A DNA stretch of 64,000 bases from the NCBI GenBank assembly GCA_902826685.1, contig CADEFT010000005.1, forward strand, positions 1 to 64,000. Reading direction: 5' to 3'. Shown here piece after piece: positions 52,176 through 60,269 of this stretch (position 1 is the first letter of the stretch; the number at the start of each line of letters is the position of its first letter). Origin of the DNA: an uncultured Acidobacteriota bacterium (GTDB taxonomy: Bacteria > Acidobacteriota > Terriglobia > Bryobacterales > Bryobacteraceae). The notes under the pieces are model-generated. The model ran no database searches, had not been told where the DNA came from, and saw nothing but the letters and a program-made list of their open reading frames with translations. Both the position numbers and the translations under genes were made by a program.

Positions 52176-52426
52176 CGGAAACTCTTCCAGCCTATCGGAC
52201 ATTGGTCAAAACCATCGAGGCGGTGCTTCGCGAGAGGGGCGACGAACCGGGCGCCATCGGCGCGGATACTCCGATGGCCGATACCGGACTCGACTCGCTC
52301 GACGTAGCCGCCGTGGTGGTGCGCATGGAAGAGCAGTTGGGGTTCGATCCATTTACCTCCGGCAACATTACGGAATTTCCGCGCACCGTGGGTGACTTTG
52401 CCGCCCTCTACGTTGCCGCTCAATGA
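52172..52426 (+). CDS. Acyl carrier protein
   Basis: A short 84-aa carrier with the phosphopantetheine site DTGLDSLD (Ser42) and an acidic helix VVVRMEEQLGFDPF. It lies between an acetyltransferase and an AMP-forming ligase, all with 4-base overlaps, so it probably carries an acyl group activated by the ligase. No ketosynthase is present, so this is not a full fatty-acid or polyketide set. Confidence 0.88.
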   Translation: MTETLPAYRTLVKTIEAVLRERGDEPGAIGADTPMADTGLDSLDVAAVVVRMEEQLGFDPFTSGNITEFPRTVGDFAALYVAAQ

Positions 52427-53727
52427 CGGCCGTTTCCTTACCGGTGGACCTCGCTGTCTCCCAAGGCGAGGTCACGCATTCGCTGCGGAGCGCGCTGGCG
52501 GATATTCCGCCGGTGCCGGCCGGAGGCTTGCGTGCGGCCCTGCATGTCGAGGATTCGGTGATGGTGCCCGCCGCGCTCGAATGGCTCCATAGCCGCGGCC
52601 TGCAAGGCGCGTTTCTACACGCGGAATGGGACCTCGAGAGGGCACGCGCCATCGCGTCGTCGGCCGGGTGCGCGGCGATGCTCGAAGGGCGGGTCGAGCG
52701 CGACCGCTTTGTGTGGAAGTGGCATCGCTTGGAAGCCGGCGCGGCGGACTGCTGGCCGGACCGGACGCCGGGATTGCTGCTGTTGACGTCGGGCAGCACA
52801 GGCGAGCCGAAACGGGTGTTCCACCCTTGGCAGAGCCTTTTCGAAAGTGTCGCCATACGGCCCGCGCTGGCCGGTTCGTGCTGGATGACGCTGTATCCGC
52901 TCTCGCGCTTCGCGGGACTCAATACGTTGTTGCACGCGTGGCTGAACGAAGCGAAGCTGGTGATCCCGTCGGCCTTCACCTCTCGCGCGCTTGGGGATCA
53001 TATGGTCCGCTGGCAGCCTACGCACCTGAGCGGAACGCCCACGCTGTGGCGCACGATATTGATGCAAGTGCCGCGAAGCGACGACTGGTGTTTGCGCGTC
53101 CGGCAGATCACCCTTGGCGGTGAGACGGTGGATCAGGCGATACTCGACCTGCTGGCCGGAACGTTTCCGAATGCCCGTCTGACGCACATCTACGCCAGTA
53201 CCGAAGCCGGCGTCTGCCTTTCGGTTTCCGACGCCAAAGCGGGTTTTCCGGCGGTGTGGCTCGATGACGCGTCGCGGCCCGTGCAGCTACGCCTCACCGA
53301 TGGAGAACTATTCGTGCGCCGCACCGGCTCGCGGTCGCGGGTGCTCGATCAGACCGCCGATGGATGGTGGCCCACTCGCGATCGAATTCAGATCGATGGC
53401 GGCCGCGCCTATTTCCTCGGCCGCGATACGGATCTGTTGAATATCGGCGGCGCCAAGGTCGCGCCAGCCGCCGTCGAGGCTTGTATTTGCGAAGTGGAAG
53501 GCGTCTCGGCGGCTCGCGTTTCCGGCCGCAAGAGCTCGTTTGCCGGAACGCTGGTAGCGGCGCAGGTGATTGCCGCCGCCGGCAGCGGCCACGACGAGTT
53601 GCGTGGAAGGATCGTGCGGCATTGCCGCGCCAAACTCGCCTCCTACGCCGTACCGCGCCTGATTGAATTCGTAACCGAACTGCCGGTCTCGGCGTCCGGC
53701 AAGCTCGATCGTCAAGGAGTTTCGTAA
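52423..53727 (+). CDS. AMP-forming acyl/amino-acid ligase (ANL superfamily, short)
   Basis: An adenylate-forming ligase of 434 aa, shorter than typical acyl-CoA synthetases (about 550). Motifs: phosphate loop LLLTSGSTGEPKR, ITLGGETVDQAIL, THIYASTEAGV and the C-terminal lysine motif SASGKLDRQG. It is expected to adenylate a carboxylate and load it onto the adjacent ACP. The N-terminal substrate-binding half is reduced, so the substrate cannot be guessed. Confidence 0.85.
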   Translation: MTAVSLPVDLAVSQGEVTHSLRSALADIPPVPAGGLRAALHVEDSVMVPAALEWLHSRGLQGAFLHAEWDLERARAIASSAGCAAMLEGRVERDRFVWKWHRLEAGAADCWPDRTPGLLLLTSGSTGEPKRVFHPWQSLFESVAIRPALAGSCWMTLYPLSRFAGLNTLLHAWLNEAKLVIPSAFTSRALGDHMVRWQPTHLSGTPTLWRTILMQVPRSDDWCLRVRQITLGGETVDQAILDLLAGTFPNARLTHIYASTEAGVCLSVSDAKAGFPAVWLDDASRPVQLRLTDGELFVRRTGSRSRVLDQTADGWWPTRDRIQIDGGRAYFLGRDTDLLNIGGAKVAPAAVEACICEVEGVSAARVSGRKSSFAGTLVAAQVIAAAGSGHDELRGRIVRHCRAKLASYAVPRLIEFVTELPVSASGKLDRQGVS

Positions 53728-53728
53728 G

Positions 53729-54472
53729 TTGAGCAAACAAGAACAAGCGGTGCTGATCTCGGGTGGAAGCAAAGGGCTCGGCCTGTCGCTGGTGCAGGAC
53801 TGCCTGCGCCGCGGCTGGCGCGTGGGAACGTTCAGCCGCCGCGCCACGCCCGCCGTCAAGAAGCTGGCTCAAGAGTATCCCGAAGCGTTTCATTACTTCG
53901 AGGGCGACCTTTCGAGCGCCGCCCTTCCCGCCGAAGCCGTGCAGCAGATGAAGGCGCGATTTGGCCGGTTGGATGCCCTGGTGAACAATGCCGCCATCGC
54001 ACACGATGGACTGCTGCCGACGTTTCCGCCCGAACGCATCGCCGAACTGGTTCATGTGAACATCACGGCCGGCCTGCAGTTGACGCGCGAATGCGCCCGC
54101 GAATTTCTGCGTATGCCGGCCGAGGTGCCCAAGTCGGTAATTCAAATCTCGTCGGTGGTTGGCATCACCGGGTTCCGCGGCCTCAGCGTTTACGCCGCGA
54201 CGAAATCGGCCATGCTCGGTTTCACGCGCAGCCTGGCGCGTGAATTAGGACCGGCCAACATTACGGTCAACGCCGTGCTGCCGGGCTTTCTGGAAACCGA
54301 AATGAGCGGGTCGATGTCGGATTCGCAGCGCAACCAGATCACGCGCCGGACGCCGATGGGACGGCTGGGCAATGGCGACGATGTGGCGCCGCTGGTGGCG
54401 TTCCTGATGGGACCGGAGGCGCGCTTCATCACCGGCCAATACTTCGTGATCGACGGCGGAGCTTCCTGCTGA
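53729..54472 (+). CDS. SDR-family reductase (FabG-like)
   Basis: A short-chain dehydrogenase of 247 aa with SGGSKGLG (residues 11-18), NNAAIA, catalytic Ser142, Tyr155 and Lys159 (SVYAATK), and the C-terminal GPEARFITGQYFVIDGGAS. This matches 3-oxoacyl-ACP reductases. The start is TTG, 9 bases after AAGGAG; no ATG is available. Next to an ACP and ligase it may reduce an ACP-bound 3-keto group, giving a hydroxyacyl decoration. Confidence 0.9.
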   Translation: MSKQEQAVLISGGSKGLGLSLVQDCLRRGWRVGTFSRRATPAVKKLAQEYPEAFHYFEGDLSSAALPAEAVQQMKARFGRLDALVNNAAIAHDGLLPTFPPERIAELVHVNITAGLQLTRECAREFLRMPAEVPKSVIQISSVVGITGFRGLSVYAATKSAMLGFTRSLARELGPANITVNAVLPGFLETEMSGSMSDSQRNQITRRTPMGRLGNGDDVAPLVAFLMGPEARFITGQYFVIDGGASC

Positions 54473-54474
54473 CG

Positions 54475-55461
54475 ATGACTTCGAGCGTTCTCATTCCGAG
54501 CTATCGCCGCCCGGCGCATCTTAAACGGTGCCTGCGCAGTCTGACGGCCCAGACCGCGCCGCCCACCGAGGTGATCGTGGTGTGGCAGGGCGACGACACG
54601 CCGACGCGCGAGGCGGCCGAAGCGTTCCGCCAGTCGCTCCCGCTGATCGTTTTGCATAGCCGCGAAGCCGGTGTGGTGCCCGCGGAGAATCTGGCGCTCG
54701 ATCGTTCGACGGGAGAAATCATCCTGCTCATCGACGACGACGCCGAAGCGCCGCCCGGCTGGGTGGAGCGTCATGTATCGCTGTATCGCGATCCGAAAGT
54801 GGGCGCGGCCGGAGGACCGGCCGATAACTTCCATCCCGATGGCACGCCGTTTCCAAGGCGCGCGGTTACGCCCATCGGGCAACTGACCGCCTCCGGCAAG
54901 GTGATTGGAAACATGTATGACCAGGTGGAAGAATGGCGCCAACTGGCGCCCGTGGGCGTCGATCATCTGGTGGGATATAACTTCAGCCTGCGGCGCGTTG
55001 CGTTCGATCGCTTCGAAGCGGGTCTGAAACCCTATTGGCAGATGTTCGAACTCGAAGCGTGCCTGCAGGTGAGCCGGGCGGGTTACCGGGTGATGTTCGA
55101 CTATTCGAATGTGGTGCGGCACAATCCGACCAACACCGCCTACGTGGCCGGCCGCCACGGCGACCTCACGATCAAGGTATACAACAACGCCTACAACCAC
55201 GCGTTTGTACTGGCGCGCCATTCGCCTGCGAATCTAAGACTGCGCCGTCTGGTGTCGATGTTCGCGGTGGGTTCGGTGGCGTCGCCGGGCCTGGCGGCGT
55301 TCTTCGTGGCGTGCGTGCGTTACCGCAACCCGCTGCGCGAATTCAGTATCCTTCTGCGCACCTGGCGCAGCCGCTGGCAGGGATGGCAGGCGGGAAGCCG
55401 CGCTCCGATGGCCCGCGTGACGGCGCCGCCGGTTTCCTCGCGGCACCCCGCGATGAAGTAG
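54475..55461 (+). CDS. Glycosyltransferase family 2
   Basis: A GT-A glycosyltransferase of 328 aa. It has the start SVLIPSYRRPAHLKRCLRSL, the metal motif IDDDAEAPPGW (DxD type), the acceptor loop DHLVGYNFSLRR, and two hydrophobic C-terminal stretches that may lie on or in the membrane (AVGSVASPGLAAFFVACV). It is an inverting enzyme by family. It lies 2 bases after the SDR stop. Confidence 0.88.
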   Translation: MTSSVLIPSYRRPAHLKRCLRSLTAQTAPPTEVIVVWQGDDTPTREAAEAFRQSLPLIVLHSREAGVVPAENLALDRSTGEIILLIDDDAEAPPGWVERHVSLYRDPKVGAAGGPADNFHPDGTPFPRRAVTPIGQLTASGKVIGNMYDQVEEWRQLAPVGVDHLVGYNFSLRRVAFDRFEAGLKPYWQMFELEACLQVSRAGYRVMFDYSNVVRHNPTNTAYVAGRHGDLTIKVYNNAYNHAFVLARHSPANLRLRRLVSMFAVGSVASPGLAAFFVACVRYRNPLREFSILLRTWRSRWQGWQAGSRAPMARVTAPPVSSRHPAMK

Positions 55462-55468
55462 CGCTTCC

Positions 55469-56779
55469 ATGTTGAAGCTGCCTCCATGGTTCAGTGGGAT
55501 CTCGTTTGGCGACCGCGCCGAGCCGTTCGGATGGTCGGCGCTGATCCACGTGGCCGTGGTCACGGTGCTGCTGCTGGTGGATGCGATCCACTACGACCTG
55601 GAGAGAGAAAGCCGCCGCGTGCATGAGAACGACGAACTGCGGAAGCACACGACGTTGATCTGGTATGGAGCGAAGATGCCGGAGATCGCACCCGCGCCCG
55701 CGCCCGTGCGTACGCCGAACCGCCGCAAGGGGCCGAATCGCCGCACCGTGCGCACCTTCGATTCCAACAAAGCCGTTCCGCAAATCGTGTGGAAACCAAA
55801 GCCGCTGCCGGAAGCGCCCAAAGTGGTTCAATCTCCCGATCTGGCCGTGATCTCGCAAGTGCAGCAAGAGACGCCGATCGCGCCGCCGCCGCCACCAAAG
55901 CCGGTGCGTATCTTCCAGGCACCGAAGCGGCCTACGGCAACGCCCGCGCCTGCCGCCGTCGCGATTCTCGATGCACCGGCCCTTGCGGCGAACGCCGCTC
56001 CTAAACTCACGGCGTCCAATTTGCCTGGAGCCGCCGCACCCGCGCTGCAGCCGCCGCCGAGCCCCACGGTAGCCAGTTCCGTTCCGCCCGGTCCACCGAA
56101 GCAGGCGGGCAGTGTGACAACGGTTGTGGCGGGCAATCATCCCACCGATGCTTTAAAGGAGCCCGTAGTGGGAAGCCGGGCGGGCATCGTGACCGAAGGT
56201 GGCGGCGATATCGTGACGCAGCCCGGTGGCGGTCCCGGTTTGGTGGTGCCTGGCGTGATGGTGGAAAGCGGACGCAAGCCGGAAGATGCCGCTCCGTCGA
56301 AGGCGCCCTCGGTCGCCGCCGCTCCTCCGCCGACGTTCCGGCGGCCGGGCATGGCGGCGCCCTTGCGGCCGTCGTCGCGCAGCATCCCCGCCGCCATTGA
56401 GAGTCACTTCCGCAATCGCGTGGTCTATACGCTGCTGCTCGACCGCGGCAGTCCGCGATACGCGCGCGACTGGGTCATCTGGTTCGCCGAACAGAAGGCA
56501 TCGAACGATGCGCCCTACATGCGCCCGCCCGCGCCGTGGGTTCGAACCGAACCCGCGCTTTCGAAGACGGACAATCCGGCGGGCACGCTGTATCTGGCCG
56601 CCGCCATCGGAACCGATGGCCAGGTGGAGAGCATCGCCGCTCTGATGGGTTCGAATCCTCAATGGAGCAAGGTGTTCGCCGATAGCTTGCGGCAATGGCG
56701 GTTCCTGCCCGCCTTGCGTGCGCAGACACCGGTTACGGTGGATGTGGTGATTGAAATTCCGTTCGCGCCCGTTCGTTGA
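55469..56779 (+). CDS. TonB-like periplasmic-spanning protein
   Basis: A 436-aa protein with one N-terminal transmembrane helix (WSALIHVAVVTVLLLVDAIHY), a long Pro/Ala-rich periplasmic linker and a C-terminal domain of the TonB type (GTLYLAAAIGTDGQVESIAALMGSNPQWSKVFADSLRQWRF ... VDVVIEIPF). TonB normally couples the ExbBD motor to outer-membrane receptors, yet neither exbBD nor a receptor gene is present here. It may reach the outer membrane to act on an EPS exporter or receptor encoded elsewhere. It ends one base before the next gene. Confidence 0.72.
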   Translation: MLKLPPWFSGISFGDRAEPFGWSALIHVAVVTVLLLVDAIHYDLERESRRVHENDELRKHTTLIWYGAKMPEIAPAPAPVRTPNRRKGPNRRTVRTFDSNKAVPQIVWKPKPLPEAPKVVQSPDLAVISQVQQETPIAPPPPPKPVRIFQAPKRPTATPAPAAVAILDAPALAANAAPKLTASNLPGAAAPALQPPPSPTVASSVPPGPPKQAGSVTTVVAGNHPTDALKEPVVGSRAGIVTEGGGDIVTQPGGGPGLVVPGVMVESGRKPEDAAPSKAPSVAAAPPPTFRRPGMAAPLRPSSRSIPAAIESHFRNRVVYTLLLDRGSPRYARDWVIWFAEQKASNDAPYMRPPAPWVRTEPALSKTDNPAGTLYLAAAIGTDGQVESIAALMGSNPQWSKVFADSLRQWRFLPALRAQTPVTVDVVIEIPFAPVR

Positions 56780-56780
56780 A

Positions 56781-59129
56781 ATGAAGAGACAAATGCACCG
56801 ATACGCTTATTCCACGGCAGCCGCGATTCTGGCATTGGCGATGACGGGCCAATCGCGGCCGCAGGCGAGCTGGATGATGCGAGTGGTCTCTCCGCTCGCC
56901 GGGCAGGCCGTCAAAGGGATCGCGCCGCTCTCCGTTTTCATCGAAGAGAACGCGCCGGTGGAATCCGTTGAGTACCGGATCAATGGCCGGCCGGTTTCCG
57001 GCCGCCTGCCCGCGCCGTTCCGCTTCGAATGGCAATCGGCGTCCTACTGGGATGGGCCGCAGTCGGTGGAGGCCGTCGGCAGGGATGCGGAAGGAGCGGT
57101 GATCGCGTCGGCTCCGGTGAGCCCGTTTCTGATTGCGAACTCCGGCGCTTCGATTCGGGTAACCTCGCCCGATTTGACCGAAACGCTGCGCGGCACGGTG
57201 AACCTGAGGGTTGAGATCGGTGGGGCTGGAGGCGCGCCGGCGGCGGTGGATGGAACCATGGTCTACGTGGACGGCAGGCGCATCGGGACGGCGTTCAGCG
57301 CCAACCCGGCGGCGCCGGTGGTGGTGACGGTGCCACTCGACACCACCAAATTCCTGAATGGCGAACATGAGTTGTTTATCGGCGCGCATGCTTCCGACAC
57401 CAAGCGTCCCATGGCGATGATTCAGACACGGCTGCGATTCGACAACGGCGGTGCGGCGAGCGCGCTGCGTTCGAACTGGCGGGAAGTGTTCCTGGTGCCC
57501 GGTGAATCGGCATCGCTCACGGCGCGTGTCGTCGATTGCGACGGCGACGAGAGCGAAGCCTCGGGGGTGACCTTGAGCAGCTCCGATAGCGCAGTGGCCG
57601 TCGTGAGCGACGGAAACGTCAAAGCCGTGAAACCGGGCGTCGCCACCGTGATGCTTTCGGCCAAGGGCTTGAGCACAACGGCGAGAGTCGTGGTGCATGC
57701 CGAACGGCAGTTCCCGCACTTTTCGCGCGACGGCGAGATCCTCACTGCCTACGATGCCGACCGGTCGGTGTTCGTGCGCAGCATGTTCTACCTCGAACCC
57801 AAGCTGGTGGAGCAAATCGAAGGCCTGGCCGATCACCTGCGTGAGGCGGCGGTGAACGCGCTTGAGAGCGGCTTTTATCTCAACATTCACGATCTGGGCA
57901 ATCCCACCGATCTCGACGGCTTCCGGAAAGTTTGGGATCCATACTGGGGGCGCCTGGCGACGTCGGCGAAGAAGTTGGGCTTCGGGCTGGTGTTGAATGG
58001 CGACAACATGGCGCGATCGCCGGCCGACCTGTTGAACTCGATCAACCTGCCATGGTCGGCGGGCGCCATTGCACACACCTTCGCCACCATGCGCGACAGC
58101 AAGATGGTGATGGCCATCGAGATGATGGATGAATCGAGCCTGATCTGGGGCGATACGCCGCGCCCCAGCGACAGACGTTGGGCGAAGTTCACGCCGCCGG
58201 TTCCCGACGACGCCTTTGCGCGTTTGATGGAGCGCATCAATGCCACGCCCGGCCGGCCACCGGTTTCATGGCCGATTCTCTGGCTTAGCGGACCGCAGGC
58301 GGCGGCCAACTGGATGGGCGACGCGGCGTTCAGCGACTATGCTTCGAACTACTGGGATTCAAACGATTGGCGGCCTCTCTATCCCTACGGCCAGTCGCTC
58401 ACCCAGACCCGTGAAGGCATGGAAAACGTGGTGGCCGCGCGCTATCACCTGATGCAGCGCGACCGTCCGGCCATCCAATTGATGAGCGTCGCCGGACCTT
58501 TTTACACCAAGCTCGGTCCGGGCGATCAGTACACGCCGGGTCAGGACCGGTTGCAGGCGGCGGGCGTGCGCCCCGAAGCCGTGACGTCGCATGTGATGTA
58601 CGCGCTGGCCAACGGACAGGCGGGCGTGCGCGCCTACGCCTACGATTGGCAAGGGTGGAAGGACGATCGGGGCAAAGGCGCCTATGGCGCTTCGGACCGC
58701 CAGACGGGTGCCGAGCCATACTCGGTTGGCGTCGATCGCTGGCAGTCGATGGCCTCGGCGTTCCGCGCCGTGCGCGCGCTCGAGCCATGGATCCTGCAGC
58801 CGCGAATCAATGCCGCTGATCTCGGCGACTTCATCGTTACCGGCGCCAGGCAAGGCCCGCGAGGACGCCTGTTCATGGCCATCAATTTTTCCGAGATGAC
58901 ATTCCGCACGCGAGCCGATTTGAGCCCGTATCTGTATCCCGATGCCTCGCGGATGGTGAGGCTGCGGCTTCGAGGCGCGGAGTTTAGCAGTGAAATGCGC
59001 GATGCGGCCGGCCATGAGAGCGTCGCGCTGCAGCCGGGTGAGTGCATCATCTGGCTATTTCCTCCCGACGACAGTGCGCCGGAGGTAGCCAGCCGCCTGA
59101 CGGCAGCCGTATCGCGGCGGAAGCAGTAA
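56781..59129 (+). CDS. Secreted GH-like protein, paralogue 3
   Basis: A 782-aa secreted homologue of the 1594-aa protein. It has a signal peptide (to about residue 28), two Ig-like domains, a BIG2-like domain and the shared GH-like region. The motif at Glu447 is complete (IEMMDESSLIWG). Other shared landmarks are LESGFYL, LNGDNMAR, WPILWLSGPQ, PGQDR and YAYDWQGWKDDR. There are no 164-aa modules. I took the ATG at 56781, directly after the TonB-like gene; an upstream in-frame GTG would overlap it. It is probably exported with or for the EPS; the enzyme class is unknown. Confidence 0.78.
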   Translation: MKRQMHRYAYSTAAAILALAMTGQSRPQASWMMRVVSPLAGQAVKGIAPLSVFIEENAPVESVEYRINGRPVSGRLPAPFRFEWQSASYWDGPQSVEAVGRDAEGAVIASAPVSPFLIANSGASIRVTSPDLTETLRGTVNLRVEIGGAGGAPAAVDGTMVYVDGRRIGTAFSANPAAPVVVTVPLDTTKFLNGEHELFIGAHASDTKRPMAMIQTRLRFDNGGAASALRSNWREVFLVPGESASLTARVVDCDGDESEASGVTLSSSDSAVAVVSDGNVKAVKPGVATVMLSAKGLSTTARVVVHAERQFPHFSRDGEILTAYDADRSVFVRSMFYLEPKLVEQIEGLADHLREAAVNALESGFYLNIHDLGNPTDLDGFRKVWDPYWGRLATSAKKLGFGLVLNGDNMARSPADLLNSINLPWSAGAIAHTFATMRDSKMVMAIEMMDESSLIWGDTPRPSDRRWAKFTPPVPDDAFARLMERINATPGRPPVSWPILWLSGPQAAANWMGDAAFSDYASNYWDSNDWRPLYPYGQSLTQTREGMENVVAARYHLMQRDRPAIQLMSVAGPFYTKLGPGDQYTPGQDRLQAAGVRPEAVTSHVMYALANGQAGVRAYAYDWQGWKDDRGKGAYGASDRQTGAEPYSVGVDRWQSMASAFRAVRALEPWILQPRINAADLGDFIVTGARQGPRGRLFMAINFSEMTFRTRADLSPYLYPDASRMVRLRLRGAEFSSEMRDAAGHESVALQPGECIIWLFPPDDSAPEVASRLTAAVSRRKQ

Positions 59130-59135
59130 CCGGAA

Positions 59136-60269
59136 ATGTCCCCTTCAACGAAATACTGGAAAGCGCCGGACTACATTCCGACGCTCGACGGCTGGCGCGC
59201 CGTCGCGATTCTGCTGGTGTTGTTCTGCCACGCCGGCAGCCACCTGTTTGGACCGCATGGTATCTGGCCTTCCGAGGCGGGACTGAAGCTCGCCAGCCAC
59301 GGCATCATCGGCGTGGATGTGTTCTTCGCGTTGAGCGGATTCCTCATCACGTCGAAGCTTGCGGCGGAGTATCGGCGCAAGGGTAAGGTTGATCTGCTGG
59401 CGTTCTACCGGCGCCGCACTTTCCGCATCCTGCCCGCCTACTGGACGTATCTGGCCGCCATCGGAGCGGCGGCCGCGGCGGGAATCATCGTGCTGCAGCC
59501 GAAAGAGATCTGGAGCTGCCTGTTGTTCTGGCGGAACTATTCGGAAGCGTTCTCGCTATATACGGGCCACTTCTGGTCGCTTGCGGTGGAGGAACATTTC
59601 TATCTGCTGTGGCCGGCGACGCTCGCGTTGACCGGTGCGCGCCGGGCGGCCGTTGTCGCGGCGGTGGCGGCCTTGGGCGTTCACTTCTGGCGCGCGGCGG
59701 ATTCCCGATTCTTTCTCTTCGACGGCTGGCTGCCCGGCACCATCACGCTGCATCGCACCGACACCCGGCTCGATGCCTTGCTGTGGGGCGCCGCCGCCGC
59801 ACTCTGGTTCCATCCGATCCAGGCATTCCTGGTTGCGCGGGCGCGCCAGGTTTCAAATGTTCTGCCGTTCCTTTTGACCGGGGCCCTGGTGGGGGGCATT
59901 GCGATCGCGTTTCCCATGCAGCCGCTATGGAAAGCGATTCTGCTGCCGGCTTTGCTGCTTTCCACCGTCGTATTCCATCAAGGGCCCGCCGCGAGATTCC
60001 TCGAGTTGGCGCCGATGCGCTGGGTCGGCCGGCTCTCCTACAGCCTTTATCTTTGGCACGCTGCCTATCTGATCTACCTTCATCCGGACTCCTCCGCCAT
60101 GCACCCGGCGGCGAGCCTGCTGCTGGCCGTGCTGCTTTCGTTCGCCTCCGCTTCGTTCAGCTACTACGTCGTCGAGCAGCCCTGCATCGCCCTGGGAGCG
60201 AAACTCGGCAGGGCGGGGAAGCGCTCAAGCGATCCGGGACTTGGGGCCGCCGCATCGACCGGTTCATGA
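59136..60269 (+). CDS. Acyltransferase-3 family membrane protein
   Basis: An inner-membrane O-acyltransferase of 377 aa with about ten helices. The N-terminal IPTLDGWRAVAILLVLFCHAG is the family start with the conserved His, and GVDVFFALSGFLITSKLAAEY, the RTFRILPAYW loop and SLAVEEHFYLLWP follow. Such proteins (OafA-like) move acyl groups onto surface glycans. It overlaps the DUF218-hybrid gene by 4 bases. A second family member lies just after that gene. Confidence 0.92.
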   Translation: MSPSTKYWKAPDYIPTLDGWRAVAILLVLFCHAGSHLFGPHGIWPSEAGLKLASHGIIGVDVFFALSGFLITSKLAAEYRRKGKVDLLAFYRRRTFRILPAYWTYLAAIGAAAAAGIIVLQPKEIWSCLLFWRNYSEAFSLYTGHFWSLAVEEHFYLLWPATLALTGARRAAVVAAVAALGVHFWRAADSRFFLFDGWLPGTITLHRTDTRLDALLWGAAAALWFHPIQAFLVARARQVSNVLPFLLTGALVGGIAIAFPMQPLWKAILLPALLLSTVVFHQGPAARFLELAPMRWVGRLSYSLYLWHAAYLIYLHPDSSAMHPAASLLLAVLLSFASASFSYYVVEQPCIALGAKLGRAGKRSSDPGLGAAASTGS

